Origin: an uncultured delta proteobacterium
GTDB taxonomy: Bacteria; Myxococcota_A; UBA9160; JAFDET01
Length of the DNA: 64,000 nt
Assembly (NCBI GenBank): GCA_947259215.1
Contig: CAMYLJ010000002.1
Coordinates: forward strand, 179,901 to 243,900
Reading direction: 5' to 3'
Position numbers and translations under genes: made by a program. The notes under the pieces were generated by a model that had not been told where the DNA came from, ran no database searches, and saw nothing but the letters and a program-made list of their open reading frames with translations. This document shows, piece after piece, positions 54,317-63,409 of this stretch. Within the stretch, counting starts at the first letter, position 1, and each line of letters opens with the position of its first letter.

Positions 54317-54847
54317 CTAGCTCGGATCGAGGAGGCCTTCGACCACCTCGATCGCGATGCGGCGACCCTCGATGTCCACCTCCTTCAGCAGGTCTGCGGC
54401 CGCCGGAATCAGCTGCCTGCGGCCGTCGTCTCCTTCCACCACCAGGATGTCGTGGGCGCCGGTCTCCCAGATCTCCCGCACGACACCGAGGCGGCGTCCG
54501 TCGGCGTCCTCCACGCGGCAGCCGACGAACTGGAACCAGTACCACTCGCCCTCGGGAAGGCTCGGCAGCAGTGCGACATCGGCCCGCACCCACTGTCCCT
54601 GCAAGGCCTCCGCGGCGCTCCGGTCCGACACCCCGCGCAGGCGCATGCGGACCTCACCGCCGCGTCCCGGGCCGGCGTCTTCCACCACGAAGTCCCGACC
54701 GTCGGGGCTCTCGGGCTCGCCGGCCAGGCTCACGCGGGGGACGGCCATCAGGCTCTCCGGACCGTCGCCGAAGAAGCGCACGCGGATCTCGCCGCGCAGC
54801 GCATGCGCTCCCGTCACCCGCCCGAGCACCACTAGGCCGTTCTCCAT
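54317..54847 (-). CDS. rimM: 16S rRNA processing protein RimM
   Basis: A 176-residue ribosome maturation factor for the 30S head, binding S19. The N-terminal RimM domain has LVVLGRVTGAHALRGEIRV and the C-terminal PRC-barrel has WETGAHDILVVEGDDGRRQ, then LIPAAADLLKEVDIEGRRI. The final segment VVEGLLDP is the normal end. It lies between khpA (33 bases away) and trmD in the usual order. Confidence 0.96.
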   Translation of the reverse strand: MENGLVVLGRVTGAHALRGEIRVRFFGDGPESLMAVPRVSLAGEPESPDGRDFVVEDAGPGRGGEVRMRLRGVSDRSAAEALQGQWVRADVALLPSLPEGEWYWFQFVGCRVEDADGRRLGVVREIWETGAHDILVVEGDDGRRQLIPAAADLLKEVDIEGRRIAIEVVEGLLDPS

Positions 54848-54880
54848 CGCCGCGCCTCCCGCGGCTCCACACCCTCCGTC

Positions 54881-55114
54881 CTAGTCGACGATCTCCAGGC
54901 GCACGTCCCGGCCGGCGCGCGACGCGGCCAGCAGGGCACGCATGGCCTTGGCCACGCGCCCCTGGCGGCCGATCACGCGACCGCGATCGCCGTCCGCCGT
55001 CTCGAGCTCGAGCACGCTGCCGCCGTCGACCTCGTGCACGGCCACCGCCTCGGGCTCCGTCACGATGGACTTGGCGATGAAGGCCACCAGCTCGGAAGCG
55101 GATCCGCCGGCCAT
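54881..55114 (-). CDS. khpA: KH-domain RNA-binding protein
   Basis: A 77-residue KH protein. It has LVAFIAKSIVTEPEAVAVHE at the N-terminus and the KH loop GRVIGRQGRVAKAMRALL (GxxG as GRQG), the hallmark of RNA binding. The ATG at 55114 overlaps the rpsP stop (ATGA); a longer reading to 55210 overlaps rpsP and is rejected. Its place between rpsP and rimM is standard. KhpA proteins bind RNA, often with KhpB, and affect cell division or translation in other bacteria. Confidence 0.92.
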   Translation of the reverse strand: MAGGSASELVAFIAKSIVTEPEAVAVHEVDGGSVLELETADGDRGRVIGRQGRVAKAMRALLAASRAGRDVRLEIVD

Positions 55115-55380
55115 CAGGACGCCTCCGCCGCGGCGGCCGGCGCCGCCTGCCGCGCGCGCTCCACCAGGGAGCGGACCGTGTCGCTCGGACGAGCCCCCTT
55201 GGCCAGCCACGCCTCCACGCGCTCGAGCTTGAGCGCGACGACGGGCGGCTCGGACTTGGGATCGTAGGTGCCGAGAAATTCCAGGGCGCGACCGTCGCGC
55301 TGACGGCGCTCGTCGATGGCGACGACGCGGTAGAAGGGGCGCTTCTTCGCGCCGGCCCGCAAGAGACGGATCTTCACCAT
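55114..55380 (-). CDS. rpsP: 30S ribosomal protein S16
   Basis: An 88-residue S16 with VKIRLLRAGAKKRPFYRVVA at the N-terminus, RQRDGRALEFLGTYDPKSEP in the middle and an Ala-rich end. It opens the operon with khpA, rimM, trmD and rplS. The 117 bases upstream, to the zinc-ribbon gene, should hold its promoter; no clear -35/-10 pair was assigned. Confidence 0.97.
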   Translation of the reverse strand: MVKIRLLRAGAKKRPFYRVVAIDERRQRDGRALEFLGTYDPKSEPPVVALKLERVEAWLAKGARPSDTVRSLVERARQAAPAAAAEAS

Positions 55381-55497
55381 GAGCGTGGGAATCCTGATCG
55401 GTTTTCGAGGAAGGGTGTCGGCTCGCGCCGACCTCTCACCAGGGGGGTTCGGGCCCCGGCGAGCGGACGCGGAAGCTAGGAAAGACGGGCGCTTAGG

Positions 55498-55695
55498 TCA
55501 ACCGCGCTGGCCCCGCCGGCGGCGCTCCTTGGCCTCGGAGCAGGCGGGGCAGGCGTACTGCTCGCGGTGCGGGGTGCGCAGGCGCTCGTAGTTCCGGTCC
55601 AGGGCCACCCGGCGCACCGTGGCCGAGGGCTCGCCACAGAAGTCGCAGCGGCGAACTTCCTGATCCTCCGGCGTTTTCGGGTTCGGATCGGCCAC
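55498..55695 (-). CDS. Small zinc-ribbon protein
   Basis: A 65-residue protein from GTG 55695 with two CxxC pairs (RRCDFCGE near residue 17 and YACPACSEAK near residue 49) and a basic tail KERRRRGQRG. The pairs form a probable zinc ribbon. It is too small to assign a role. It follows the DciA-like gene by 11 bases on the same strand and may be part of the same transcript, ahead of the ribosomal operon. Confidence 0.7.
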   Translation of the reverse strand: MADPNPKTPEDQEVRRCDFCGEPSATVRRVALDRNYERLRTPHREQYACPACSEAKERRRRGQRG

Positions 55696-55706
55696 GGGTC
55701 GCCAGT

Positions 55707-56012
55707 CTACCCCACCCGCAGCCAGAGCTCGCGGGGCGCCCGGTCGCCGAGCTCCCGGACCAGGGCGGCCAGGATCTCCTCCCGGCGGAGCTGGAGCTGC
55801 TGGCACCAGACGCTCGAGTCGACGCTCACCTCGAGGGTGGCGTCCCGCAGCGCGGCGGGCCGGGCGTGGCGGGCCACCTCGGCCCCCACCGCGTCCTCCC
55901 AGCGCTCGACCAGCTCGGTCAGCGCGTTGGCCGCGTCGTACCCGAGGTCGCCCAGCACCCGGGGCACCAGGTCCCCCAGCGGCTGCGGGCGGGTTTTCGG
56001 ACGCCGGCTCAC
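55707..56012 (-). CDS. DUF721 (DciA-like) protein
   Basis: A 101-residue DUF721 protein. It shows RPQPLGDLVPRVLGDLGYD, ELVERWEDAVGAEVARHARP and the beta-strand part LEVSVDSSVWCQQLQLRREE, where the WCQQL segment is typical. DciA family members load the replicative helicase in bacteria lacking DnaC or DnaI. This short form keeps the KH-like core only. Its start overlaps the DUF1015 stop by 4 bases. Confidence 0.8.
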   Translation of the reverse strand: MSRRPKTRPQPLGDLVPRVLGDLGYDAANALTELVERWEDAVGAEVARHARPAALRDATLEVSVDSSVWCQQLQLRREEILAALVRELGDRAPRELWLRVG

Positions 56013-57268
56013 GCGTCACCCGGGGCGTCGAGCAGGCGGAAGACGAGGCCGCTCGGAAGCTTGGGGGCAAAGAGGGTGGACTTCTGGGGCATCACCTCGC
56101 CGGCTCGCGTGGTGCGGAAGACGTCGTCGGGCTCGAGCGGGTTCAGGTAGAGCGCCACGGCGCCGCGCCCCTCGCGCACGTCGCGCGCGGCGCGCACCGG
56201 GTCCTTGGGGAAGGCGACGGCGCCGTCGCGCACGGCCGCTTCGTCCAACCCGAAGACGCCCTCGATCACCTCACGGTGCACGACGCGCACGCCGAGCTCG
56301 CCATCGCTGCGCCCGCGGGTGAAGATGCGCAGGATTCCCGAACCGTCGTCGGCCGCGAAGGCGTGCTCGCCGGCGCGGGGTGCCAGCTGCTCGGCCAGGA
56401 CGCCGGGAACGGCGTCGGGTCCCGGGAGCGGAACCTCCCGGCAGCTCCAGCCGGGCAGCCGCTCCGCCCAGGCCGCCGGCTGGGGAGCCGTCCCCTTCAC
56501 GATCACGCGGTGGATCGGCAGCAGCAACGTCCCCGGCGCGAAGGCGTTGGCGAAGTAGGCAAGCGTCCAGCGCGCGGCCGGGTCCCCGGGATTCTCGTCG
56601 CGGTAGCCCAGGGCGGTCTCGTAGCGATGGTGCCCGTCGGCGATCACCACGGAGCGCTCGGACAGGAACCCGCACACGCGCCGGACGGCGTCGCTGGCGT
56701 CCACCCGCGCCAGGGTGTTCTCGACGCCCGCGGGATCGACGCCACTCGCCAGGGCGCCGCCCGCAAACGAACCGGCCAGGGCGTCCGCCACGGCACCCTC
56801 TCGATCCTCGTACAGCAGGAAGATCACCGAGAGGTTCGCGCGGGTCGCGCGCAGGAGCTTCAGCCGGTCGGCCTTGGGGCCGCGCATGGTGCGCTCGTGG
56901 GGCAGCACGACGCGCTTCGCGTAGTCCTCGAGCTGCAGCTCCGCGAAGAAGCCCTCGCGCAGCTTCTCGGAGCCGTCCGGCGCGGTGAAGCGCTGGCGCA
57001 GGCCGTAGAGCGCGGGCGCCGCCTCGCGCACCAGCACGCCCTCCCGCTGCCACGCCGTCAGCGTCTCCGCCACCTCGGCGTAGTCCGTGTCGGCCTCGTC
57101 GGCGACATCACGGGTCAGCTCGAGCCGGATCGCGTTGTGGGGATCGCGCGCGTAGAAGGCCTCGCGCTCGTCGGGCGCGACGACGTCGTAGGGAGGCACC
57201 AGCACCTGGTCCAGGCTCACGCGCTCGGGGTCGTAGCGCAGGCCGCGGAACGGGCGGATGCGGGTCAC
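56009..57268 (-). CDS. DUF1015 family protein
   Basis: A 419-residue protein with the DUF1015 signatures RPFRGLRYDPERV at the start, VLVPPYDVVAPDEREAFYAR, VVLPHERTMRGPKADRLKLL and VVIADGHHRYETALGYRD near residue 200. The family resembles ParB/sulfiredoxin-type folds, and some members are free serine kinases; no activity can be named for this one. The GTG at 57268 overlaps the tsaC stop by 4 bases and the stop overlaps the DciA-like gene, so it sits in a tightly packed set. The open frame beyond 57268 is a shadow of tsaC. Confidence 0.87.
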   Translation of the reverse strand: MTRIRPFRGLRYDPERVSLDQVLVPPYDVVAPDEREAFYARDPHNAIRLELTRDVADEADTDYAEVAETLTAWQREGVLVREAAPALYGLRQRFTAPDGSEKLREGFFAELQLEDYAKRVVLPHERTMRGPKADRLKLLRATRANLSVIFLLYEDREGAVADALAGSFAGGALASGVDPAGVENTLARVDASDAVRRVCGFLSERSVVIADGHHRYETALGYRDENPGDPAARWTLAYFANAFAPGTLLLPIHRVIVKGTAPQPAAWAERLPGWSCREVPLPGPDAVPGVLAEQLAPRAGEHAFAADDGSGILRIFTRGRSDGELGVRVVHREVIEGVFGLDEAAVRDGAVAFPKDPVRAARDVREGRGAVALYLNPLEPDDVFRTTRAGEVMPQKSTLFAPKLPSGLVFRLLDAPGDA

Positions 57269-57900
57269 GCGGCGCCCTCCCCGGCCCAGCAGGCGGCGAT
57301 CCGATCCGAGCCGACCGCGCCCTCGCGCAGCACCCGGGGCGTCGGACCGGTCGCGTCCACCACCGTGCTGGCGTCTCCGCCCGGCTCCGGCGCGTCCGGA
57401 GGATCCAGCAGCCACGGCGCGCCGGGCTCCCCGCACAGGGCCCGGGCCTCGCCGCGATCCCCGGCGGGCGGGAAGCCGCTGCGGTTCAGGCTGGTGGCAG
57501 TGATCGGTCCGGCACCCGCCCGGGCCAGCCGCTGCGCCAGACCGGCGGCCACGGGATGCGAGGAGCAGCGCACGCCGACGGCGCCGTCTTCGCGCCGGGC
57601 CACCCCGTCGGCGAAGCCGCCGCGGGCCCGCAGCACCAGGGTGAGGGGGCCGGGCCAGAGGGCGTCGGCCAGGCGCCGGGCCGGGGCGGGCAGCGAGAGC
57701 CCCAGCCCTTCCAGGGCGGCCGCGCCCTCCACCAGGATGGAGAGCGGTGCGTCGGCCTCGCGGCCCTTCCAGGCGCGCAGGCGTCCGACGGCCGCCTCGG
57801 AGCGCGCGTCGGCGCCAAGCCCGTAGAGGGTCTCGGTGGGGTAGGCCACGACTTCCCCACGCTCGATCCGCGCCAGCGCCTCGTCGAGCTCCGGCGTCAT
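57265..57900 (-). CDS. tsaC: L-threonylcarbamoyladenylate synthase
   Basis: A 211-residue YrdC/Sua5-type enzyme that makes threonylcarbamoyl-AMP for tRNA t6A37. It has GEVVAYPTETLYGLGADARS (substrate-binding KxT-like region), DAPLSILVEGAAAL, LWPGPLTLVLRARG and GPITATSLNRSGFPPAGD. Length fits the TsaC short form without the Sua5 extension. It overlaps purD upstream and DUF1015 downstream by 4 bases each. Confidence 0.92.
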   Translation of the reverse strand: MTPELDEALARIERGEVVAYPTETLYGLGADARSEAAVGRLRAWKGREADAPLSILVEGAAALEGLGLSLPAPARRLADALWPGPLTLVLRARGGFADGVARREDGAVGVRCSSHPVAAGLAQRLARAGAGPITATSLNRSGFPPAGDRGEARALCGEPGAPWLLDPPDAPEPGGDASTVVDATGPTPRVLREGAVGSDRIAACWAGEGAA

Positions 57901-59177
57901 CGCGCCAGCGCCCGGGCGCCGATGTCCCGCCGCAGCTGGCGGCCCTCGAAGCGGATGCGATCGGCGGCCGCGTAGGCGCGCTCGCGCGCTTCTGCGACGC
58001 TGGCGCCGCGCGCGGTGACGCCCAGCACGCGACCGCCCGCGGTTTCGAAGCGGCCGTCCGGCCGCCGGCGCGTGCCGGCGTGGAAGACCACGACGTCCGG
58101 ATCGTCCGCGAGCGACGCCAGGCCCTCGATGGCCTTCCCCTTCTCGCAGCCGCGCGGGTAGCCCTCGGAGGCGAGCACCACGCAGACGGCGGCGTCGCTC
58201 CAGCCGAGGGCGGCGGCGGGATCGAGGCTTCCGGTCGCCGCACCGAGGAGCAGCGGCACGAGGTCGCCGTCCATGCGCAGCATCAGCGCCTGGGTCTCCG
58301 GATCGCCGAAGCGCACGTTGAACTCCACCACGCGCGGCGTGCCCGCGGCGTCGATCATCAGGCCCACGAACAGCACGCCGAGAAACGGCGCGCCGTCGGC
58401 CGCCATGCCGCGGATCGCCGGGTGGACGATCTCCTCGAGGATCCGCTTCTCGACGGCCTCGCTCACCACCGGAGCGGGCGAGTAGGCGCCCATGCCGCCG
58501 GTGTTCTCGCCGCGATCGCCGTCGAGGATGCGCTTGTGGTCCTGGGCCGCGGCCAGGGTGGCGATGTGCTCGCCGTCGGTGATCGCGTAGTAGGAGGCCT
58601 CCTCCCCTTCCAGGCGGTCCTCGATCACCACCCGCGCCCCGGCCTCACCGAAGCGGAGCTCGCCCATGATCTCGGCCAGGGCGGCGTGCGCCTCCGGCGG
58701 CCCGTCGCAGACGAAGACGCCCTTGCCCGCGGCGAGCCCGTCTGCCTTCACGACGCAGGGGCCGCCCCGCGCGTCCACGTGGGCGCGAGCGGCGTCCAGG
58801 TCGTCGAAGACCGCGAAGTCGGCCGTCGGAATCCGGTGCCGGGCCATGAACTCCTTGGCGAAGCTCTTGCTCGCCTCGAGCCGGGCGGCGTCCGCCGAGG
58901 GACCGAAGCAGGCGATGCCGGCCTCGCGCAGCCGATCCCCCAATCCCGCCGCCAGCGGATCCTCCGGACCCACCACCACCAGGTCCACGGACTCCCGCCG
59001 CGCCAGGGCCACCAGCCCGTCGAGGTCGCCGGCAGCCACGTCGGGGAAACAGCGGGCGTCGCCCGCCATGGCGGCGCTGCCGGGCGCAGCCAGCACCGCG
59101 TCCACCTGGGGGCTGCGGTGGATCTTCCAGACGAGCGCGTGCTCGCGTCCCCCGGAGCCAACGACCAGGACGCGCAT
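57897..59177 (-). CDS. purD: Phosphoribosylamine-glycine ligase
   Basis: A 426-residue ATP-grasp enzyme of purine synthesis. MRVLVVGSGGREHALVWKI marks the N-terminus, followed by LVVVGPEDPLAAGL, CVVKADGLAAGKGVFVC (ATP grasp), GEEASYYAITDG and RVVEFNVRFGDPETQALMLR. The ATG at 59177 overlaps the purH stop by one base. Together with purH it forms a purHD unit. Confidence 0.97.
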   Translation of the reverse strand: MRVLVVGSGGREHALVWKIHRSPQVDAVLAAPGSAAMAGDARCFPDVAAGDLDGLVALARRESVDLVVVGPEDPLAAGLGDRLREAGIACFGPSADAARLEASKSFAKEFMARHRIPTADFAVFDDLDAARAHVDARGGPCVVKADGLAAGKGVFVCDGPPEAHAALAEIMGELRFGEAGARVVIEDRLEGEEASYYAITDGEHIATLAAAQDHKRILDGDRGENTGGMGAYSPAPVVSEAVEKRILEEIVHPAIRGMAADGAPFLGVLFVGLMIDAAGTPRVVEFNVRFGDPETQALMLRMDGDLVPLLLGAATGSLDPAAALGWSDAAVCVVLASEGYPRGCEKGKAIEGLASLADDPDVVVFHAGTRRRPDGRFETAGGRVLGVTARGASVAEARERAYAAADRIRFEGRQLRRDIGARALAR

Positions 59178-60739
59178 CAGTGTCGGAAGTGCCGCGCGCC
59201 GGTAAAGAGCATGGCGATGCCCAGCCGGTCGGCGGCCTCGACGACGAGCTCGTCGCGGGCCGAGCCGCCGGGCTGCACCACGGCGCTGGCACCGGCGGCG
59301 ACGGCCGTCTCGAGGCCGTCGGGGAACGGGAAGAAGGCGTCGCTGGCCAGCACCGAGCCGGCGAGGTCGTTGCCCACGCGCGCCGCCTTCTCGCGGGCCG
59401 CGTGCACCGCATCCACCCGCGAGGTGGCGCCGCCGCCGATGGCCAGCGTGCGATCGCGCGCGGCGAAGACCACCGCGTTGCTCTTCACGTGCTTCACCAC
59501 CCGCCACGCGAAGGCCAGGGCGGCCAGCTCGTCCTCACTCGGCTTGCGCGCCGTCGCCACCTGGGCCGACGCCAGGGCCTCCACGGCCACGTCCGGCTCC
59601 TGCACGATCACGCCGCCGTAGACGCGCTTCCAGTCGAGCTCGCTGCGGTCGATGGCCGCGAGGTCGACGCGCAGCAGGCGCCGGTTCTTCTTCTTGCGCA
59701 AGAGCGCCAGCGCCTCGTCGCTGAACTCCGGCGCGATCAGCACCTCGGTGAAGATCTCGTCCACCTTCTCGGCCAGCGGCAGGTCGAAGAGCTGGTTGCT
59801 GACGATGATGCCCCCGAACGGCGAGTCCGGGTCCGTCGCGAAGGCGCGCTCGTAGGCCTCGAGGGGCGAGTCGCCGAGCCCCGCACCGCAGGGCGTGTTG
59901 TGCTTCAGGATCGCCACGGCGGCGGCGTCCGCCGGATCGAACTCGGCCACCAACGCCAGGGCCGCCTGCACGTCCACCAGGTTGTTGAACGAGAGCTCCT
60001 TGCCGTGCAGGGGCTCCACCAGCTCGAGGAAGCGGCCGTAGAGGGCGGCGCGCTGATGCGGGTTCTCGCCGTAGCGCAGGCTCGCCGCGCGCGGGAGCAC
60101 CAGGGACAGCTGCGCGGGGAAGGGGTCGTCGCCGGGCTCTTCGCCCGCCAGCCAGGTCGCGATGGCGGCGTCGTAGGCGGCGGTGCGCTCGAAGGCCTTC
60201 AGCGCCAGACGCCGGCGCGTCGCGTCGCCGAGGACGCCGTCGGCGCTGCGCAGCTCGTCCAGTACGGAGCGGTAGTCGGCGGGATCGACCAGCACCGCCA
60301 CGAAGGCGTGGTTCTTGGCCGCCGACCGGATCATCGACGGTCCGCCGATGTCGATCTTCTCCACCGCCTCCGCGCGACTCACGCCCTCGCGCGCCACGGT
60401 CGCCTCGAACGGGTAGAGGTTCACCACCACCAGATCGATGTCGCGGATGCCGTGCGCCTCGACGTCCCGGCGGTCGTCGGCGAGGTCGCGCCGGTTGAGG
60501 ATGCCGCCGTGCACCAGCGGGTGCAGGGTCTTCACGCGCCCGCCCAGCATCTCCGGGCTCGCGGTGAGGCTCTCCACGTCCACCACCTCGAGCCCCGCCT
60601 CGCGCAACGCACCGGCGCTGCCGCCCGAAGCCACCAGCTCGACACCCAGCTCGGCCAGCCCACCGCCGAGCTCCACGAGCCCCGTCTTGTCGGAAACGGA
60701 AAGCAGCGCCCGACGGACGCGGCTGGGGGGCTGGGTCAT
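59177..60739 (-). CDS. purH: Bifunctional AICAR transformylase/IMP cyclohydrolase
   Basis: A 520-residue enzyme catalysing the last two steps of IMP synthesis. The cyclohydrolase half has RALLSVSDKTGLVELGGGLA, GGRVKTLHPLVHGGIL and IDIGGPSMIRSAAKNH. The transformylase half has LRYGENPHQRAALY, AAVAILKHNTPCGAGLG (catalytic KH), FGGIIVSNQLFD and SDAFFPFPDGLE. Length is normal. It begins the purH-purD-tsaC-DUF1015-DciA-like run. Confidence 0.97.
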   Translation of the reverse strand: MTQPPSRVRRALLSVSDKTGLVELGGGLAELGVELVASGGSAGALREAGLEVVDVESLTASPEMLGGRVKTLHPLVHGGILNRRDLADDRRDVEAHGIRDIDLVVVNLYPFEATVAREGVSRAEAVEKIDIGGPSMIRSAAKNHAFVAVLVDPADYRSVLDELRSADGVLGDATRRRLALKAFERTAAYDAAIATWLAGEEPGDDPFPAQLSLVLPRAASLRYGENPHQRAALYGRFLELVEPLHGKELSFNNLVDVQAALALVAEFDPADAAAVAILKHNTPCGAGLGDSPLEAYERAFATDPDSPFGGIIVSNQLFDLPLAEKVDEIFTEVLIAPEFSDEALALLRKKKNRRLLRVDLAAIDRSELDWKRVYGGVIVQEPDVAVEALASAQVATARKPSEDELAALAFAWRVVKHVKSNAVVFAARDRTLAIGGGATSRVDAVHAAREKAARVGNDLAGSVLASDAFFPFPDGLETAVAAGASAVVQPGGSARDELVVEAADRLGIAMLFTGARHFRH

Positions 60740-61249
60740 CTCGGGGGGCCTCCGGAGGAGGATGCTGGGGAACGGGGGACGACGGGAGGTTTACCGAGGG
60801 AGGAGCTCGATTTCAACTCCTGGGCGGGGGCGGAGCGGGGGCTCGCTGCGCTCCTCCGGGGTTCCGCGCGCAACGGAGTCCCGAGGCAAGATCGAAATCC
60901 GTCAGCGCGCTCCACTCAGTCGTCGCTCCGCGAGCCCCGGCTCCGCCCTCGCTCCGCAGTACCGAACGCGCACACTTCCGTCTCCGCGCGACGCAGAAAG
61001 ACCACCACTTGCCGCACTGGGGACCGAACACGCCACCGGAGCTTGCGGCCGCAAGCCCGGCGCCCCGAGGACGCGCGAGCCCCGAGCCAGTACGCCGGGC
61101 GCGCAGCGAGGCGAAGCCGAGCGAAGTCACGATAAATGGGAGCGCACGGCCCACGCGAACTCGGAGGAGCCCCGCGGCCAGACAAGACCGCCACTCCTCG
61201 CCTCCGGCCCGCGGAGAAAGACCAAACCACCCCACAGCCAAACCGCGTC
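60740..61249. other. Non-coding stretch between purH and alr
   Basis: About 510 bases where neither strand reads as a convincing protein; frames across it are short or shadows. It holds a perfect 16-base palindrome (GCTTGCGGCCGCAAGC, 61041-61056) and Arg-codon-like CGA/CGC repeats. It should contain the purH promoter and the alr terminator, but neither can be placed with confidence. Confidence 0.5.
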
Positions 61250-62359
61250 TCAATCCACGTACACCCGCGGCACCCGCGGCCCCACCCCGACCAGGATCTC
61301 GTACGGGATCGTGCCCGCCGCCTCGGCCAGGTGCTCGACGGAATGCTCCGGGCCGAAGACGACCGCTTCGTCCCCGACGGCGACGCCGGAGTCTCCGACG
61401 TCCACGGTCGTGTAGTCCATGGAGATGCGTCCCACGGCGGGCCGGAGGGCGCCGGCCAGCAGGACCGTGGCGCGGCCGGCGGCGGCGCGAGGAACGCCGT
61501 CGGCGTAGCCGAGCGGCAGGGTGGCGATGTGCGTGTCGCGTGGCGCGCGCCAGTCGCCGCCGTAGCCCACGGGATCGCCGGCGCGAAGGCTGCGCACGGC
61601 GGCCACGCGCGTGGAGAGCGTCATCACCGGCCGCAGGTCGGCTGGACGGACGGCCGACGGACGGACTCCGTAGAGGGCCAGGCCCACGCGGACCGCGTCG
61701 GTGGCCGGGCCCATGCCTGCGAGGTCTGTTCCGGCCAGCAGCCCGGCGGAGTTGGCGGCGTGCACGCAGCCCGGGTCGACCCCCGCGGCCGCAGCCGCGT
61801 CGAGCACGGCTGCGAAGCGCCGGAGCTGCTCGCGGCTGGGCTCGAGGTCCGTCTCCTCGGCTTGCGCCAGATGGGTGTAGACCCCGGCCAGGCGCAAGCG
61901 GGGCTCGGCCGCGACGCGCTCCAGGAAGGCCGCGGCGGCATCGGACGGCACGCCCATGCGCCGCATTCCGGTGTCCACTTCGACGTGGACCCGCGCGGGC
62001 GGGTCCCCGGCGGCCTCCGCCACGAGCTCCAGCTGTCCCGGGTGGTGGAGCACCGTCACGAGCCCTGCGGCCAGCGCCGCCTCGGCCTCGGCGGCGTCGT
62101 GCACGCCGCCCAGCACCAGGATCTCCTCGTCGCGGCCGGCGGCGCGCAGCTGCGCGGCCTCGTCGACGCTCACCACGGAGAAGTGGCGACAGCCCGCCTC
62201 GGCCAGGCAGGCCGCCACCGGCGCGGCGCCATGGCCGTAGGCGTCGGCCTTGACCATGGCGTAGACCGCGCGGCCGCCGGCCCGACGGGCCAACTCGCTC
62301 CAGTTGTGGCGCAGCGCGCCGCGATCGACGCGCGCGAGGGTCGGTCGCTGGCCCTTCAC
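61250..62359 (-). CDS. alr: Alanine racemase
   Basis: A 369-residue PLP enzyme that makes D-alanine for peptidoglycan. The PLP lysine is in [18 protein letters not shown] near residue 35. [35 protein letters not shown] and [14 protein letters not shown] follow, as does the second-domain Tyr region [11 protein letters not shown] and the [13 protein letters not shown] strand. The GTG at 62359 fits the usual N-terminus; the open frame to 62521 overlaps thiS on the other strand. It is divergent from thiS across 49 bases. Confidence 0.95.
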   Translation of the reverse strand: MKGQRPTLARVDRGALRHNWSELARRAGGRAVYAMVKADAYGHGAAPVAACLAEAGCRHFSVVSVDEAAQLRAAGRDEEILVLGGVHDAAEAEAALAAGLVTVLHHPGQLELVAEAAGDPPARVHVEVDTGMRRMGVPSDAAAAFLERVAAEPRLRLAGVYTHLAQAEETDLEPSREQLRRFAAVLDAAAAAGVDPGCVHAANSAGLLAGTDLAGMGPATDAVRVGLALYGVRPSAVRPADLRPVMTLSTRVAAVRSLRAGDPVGYGGDWRAPRDTHIATLPLGYADGVPRAAAGRATVLLAGALRPAVGRISMDYTTVDVGDSGVAVGDEAVVFGPEHSVEHLAEAAGTIPYEILVGVGPRVPRVYVD

Positions 62360-62408
62360 GGGGCAGAGCGTATGAAAACACGGGCCGCTCCCGCTACGTT
62401 TGCTCCTG

Positions 62409-62630
62409 ATGGGCGCCCCCCAGGCCGATTTCGCCATCCGCGTGAACGGCGACGCCCGCCGCATCCCGGACGGGTGCAGCGTGGAGGGTCTCATCGGACT
62501 GCTCGGCCTCGAAGGCCGCAAGGTCGCCGTGGCGGTGAATCGGGCCGTGGTGCCGCGCTCGACCTACTCCCACCATCCGCTGGCGCCGGGAGATCGCGTC
62601 GAGATCCTAGAGGCCGTCGGAGGAGGCTAG
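62409..62630 (+). CDS. thiS: Sulfur carrier protein ThiS
   Basis: A 73-residue ubiquitin-like sulfur carrier for thiazole synthesis. It has [20 protein letters not shown] and [20 protein letters not shown] and ends in EAVGGG, giving the Gly-Gly tail that is thiocarboxylated. The ATG at 62409 is used; TTG at 62400 is possible. TACGTT at 62395-62400 may be a -10 element. Two bases separate it from thiG. Confidence 0.92.
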   Translation: MGAPQADFAIRVNGDARRIPDGCSVEGLIGLLGLEGRKVAVAVNRAVVPRSTYSHHPLAPGDRVEILEAVGGG

Positions 62631-62632
62631 CC

Positions 62633-63409
62633 ATGCAACCCGCGTTCACCCTGGGCGACCACAGTTTCCAGTCCCGACTCATCATCGGCAGCGGCAAGTA
62701 CGACTCGATCCAGCAGAACCTGGACTGCGCCAAGGCCAGCGGGGCCGAGCTGGTGACGGTCGCCCTGCGGCGGGTGAAGGTGGACGCGCCGTCAGGCGAG
62801 AACCTCTACGAAGCCCTGGCCCAGGCCGGCTTCCGCATCCTGCCCAACACCGCCGGCTGCTTCAGCGCCGAGGACGCCGTCAGCACCGCGCACCTGGCCC
62901 GCGAGCTGCTGGAGACCGACCTCGTGAAGCTCGAGGTGATCGGCGACGAGCGCACGCTCTTCCCGGACGTCCCGGCCACCCTCGAGGCCGCCCGCACCCT
63001 GGTGGCCGACGGCTTCACGGTGCTGCCCTACGTGAACGACGACCCAGTGGCCTGCCAGCGCCTGGCCGAGATCGGCTGCGCGGCGGTGATGCCCCTGGCG
63101 GCGCCGATCGGCTCCGGCCTCGGCATCCGCAACCCGGCCAACCTGCGCATCATCCTGGAGACGGTGGAGGCGCCGGTGATCGTCGACGCCGGCGTGGGAA
63201 CCGCCAGCGACGCGGCGGTGGCCATGGAGCTCGGCGCGACGGCGGTGCTGATGAACACCGGCATCGCCGCGGCCAAGGACCCCGTAAAGATGGCCCGGGC
63301 GATGCGACTCGCCGTGGAGTCGGGCCGTCTCGCCTACGAAGCCGGGCGCATGCCGAAGCGGCTGTACGCCTCGGCGTCGAGCCCGCACGAAGGGCTGGCG
63401 AGCTTCTGA
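62633..63409 (+). CDS. thiG: Thiazole synthase
   Basis: A 258-residue TIM-barrel enzyme that builds the thiazole ring of thiamine from dehydroglycine, DXP and the ThiS thiocarboxylate. It begins with [18 protein letters not shown], then [36 protein letters not shown] (with the Lys that binds DXP), [15 protein letters not shown] and [18 protein letters not shown]. Length is normal. It shares four bases with the following thiE frame. Confidence 0.97.
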   Translation: MQPAFTLGDHSFQSRLIIGSGKYDSIQQNLDCAKASGAELVTVALRRVKVDAPSGENLYEALAQAGFRILPNTAGCFSAEDAVSTAHLARELLETDLVKLEVIGDERTLFPDVPATLEAARTLVADGFTVLPYVNDDPVACQRLAEIGCAAVMPLAAPIGSGLGIRNPANLRIILETVEAPVIVDAGVGTASDAAVAMELGATAVLMNTGIAAAKDPVKMARAMRLAVESGRLAYEAGRMPKRLYASASSPHEGLASF

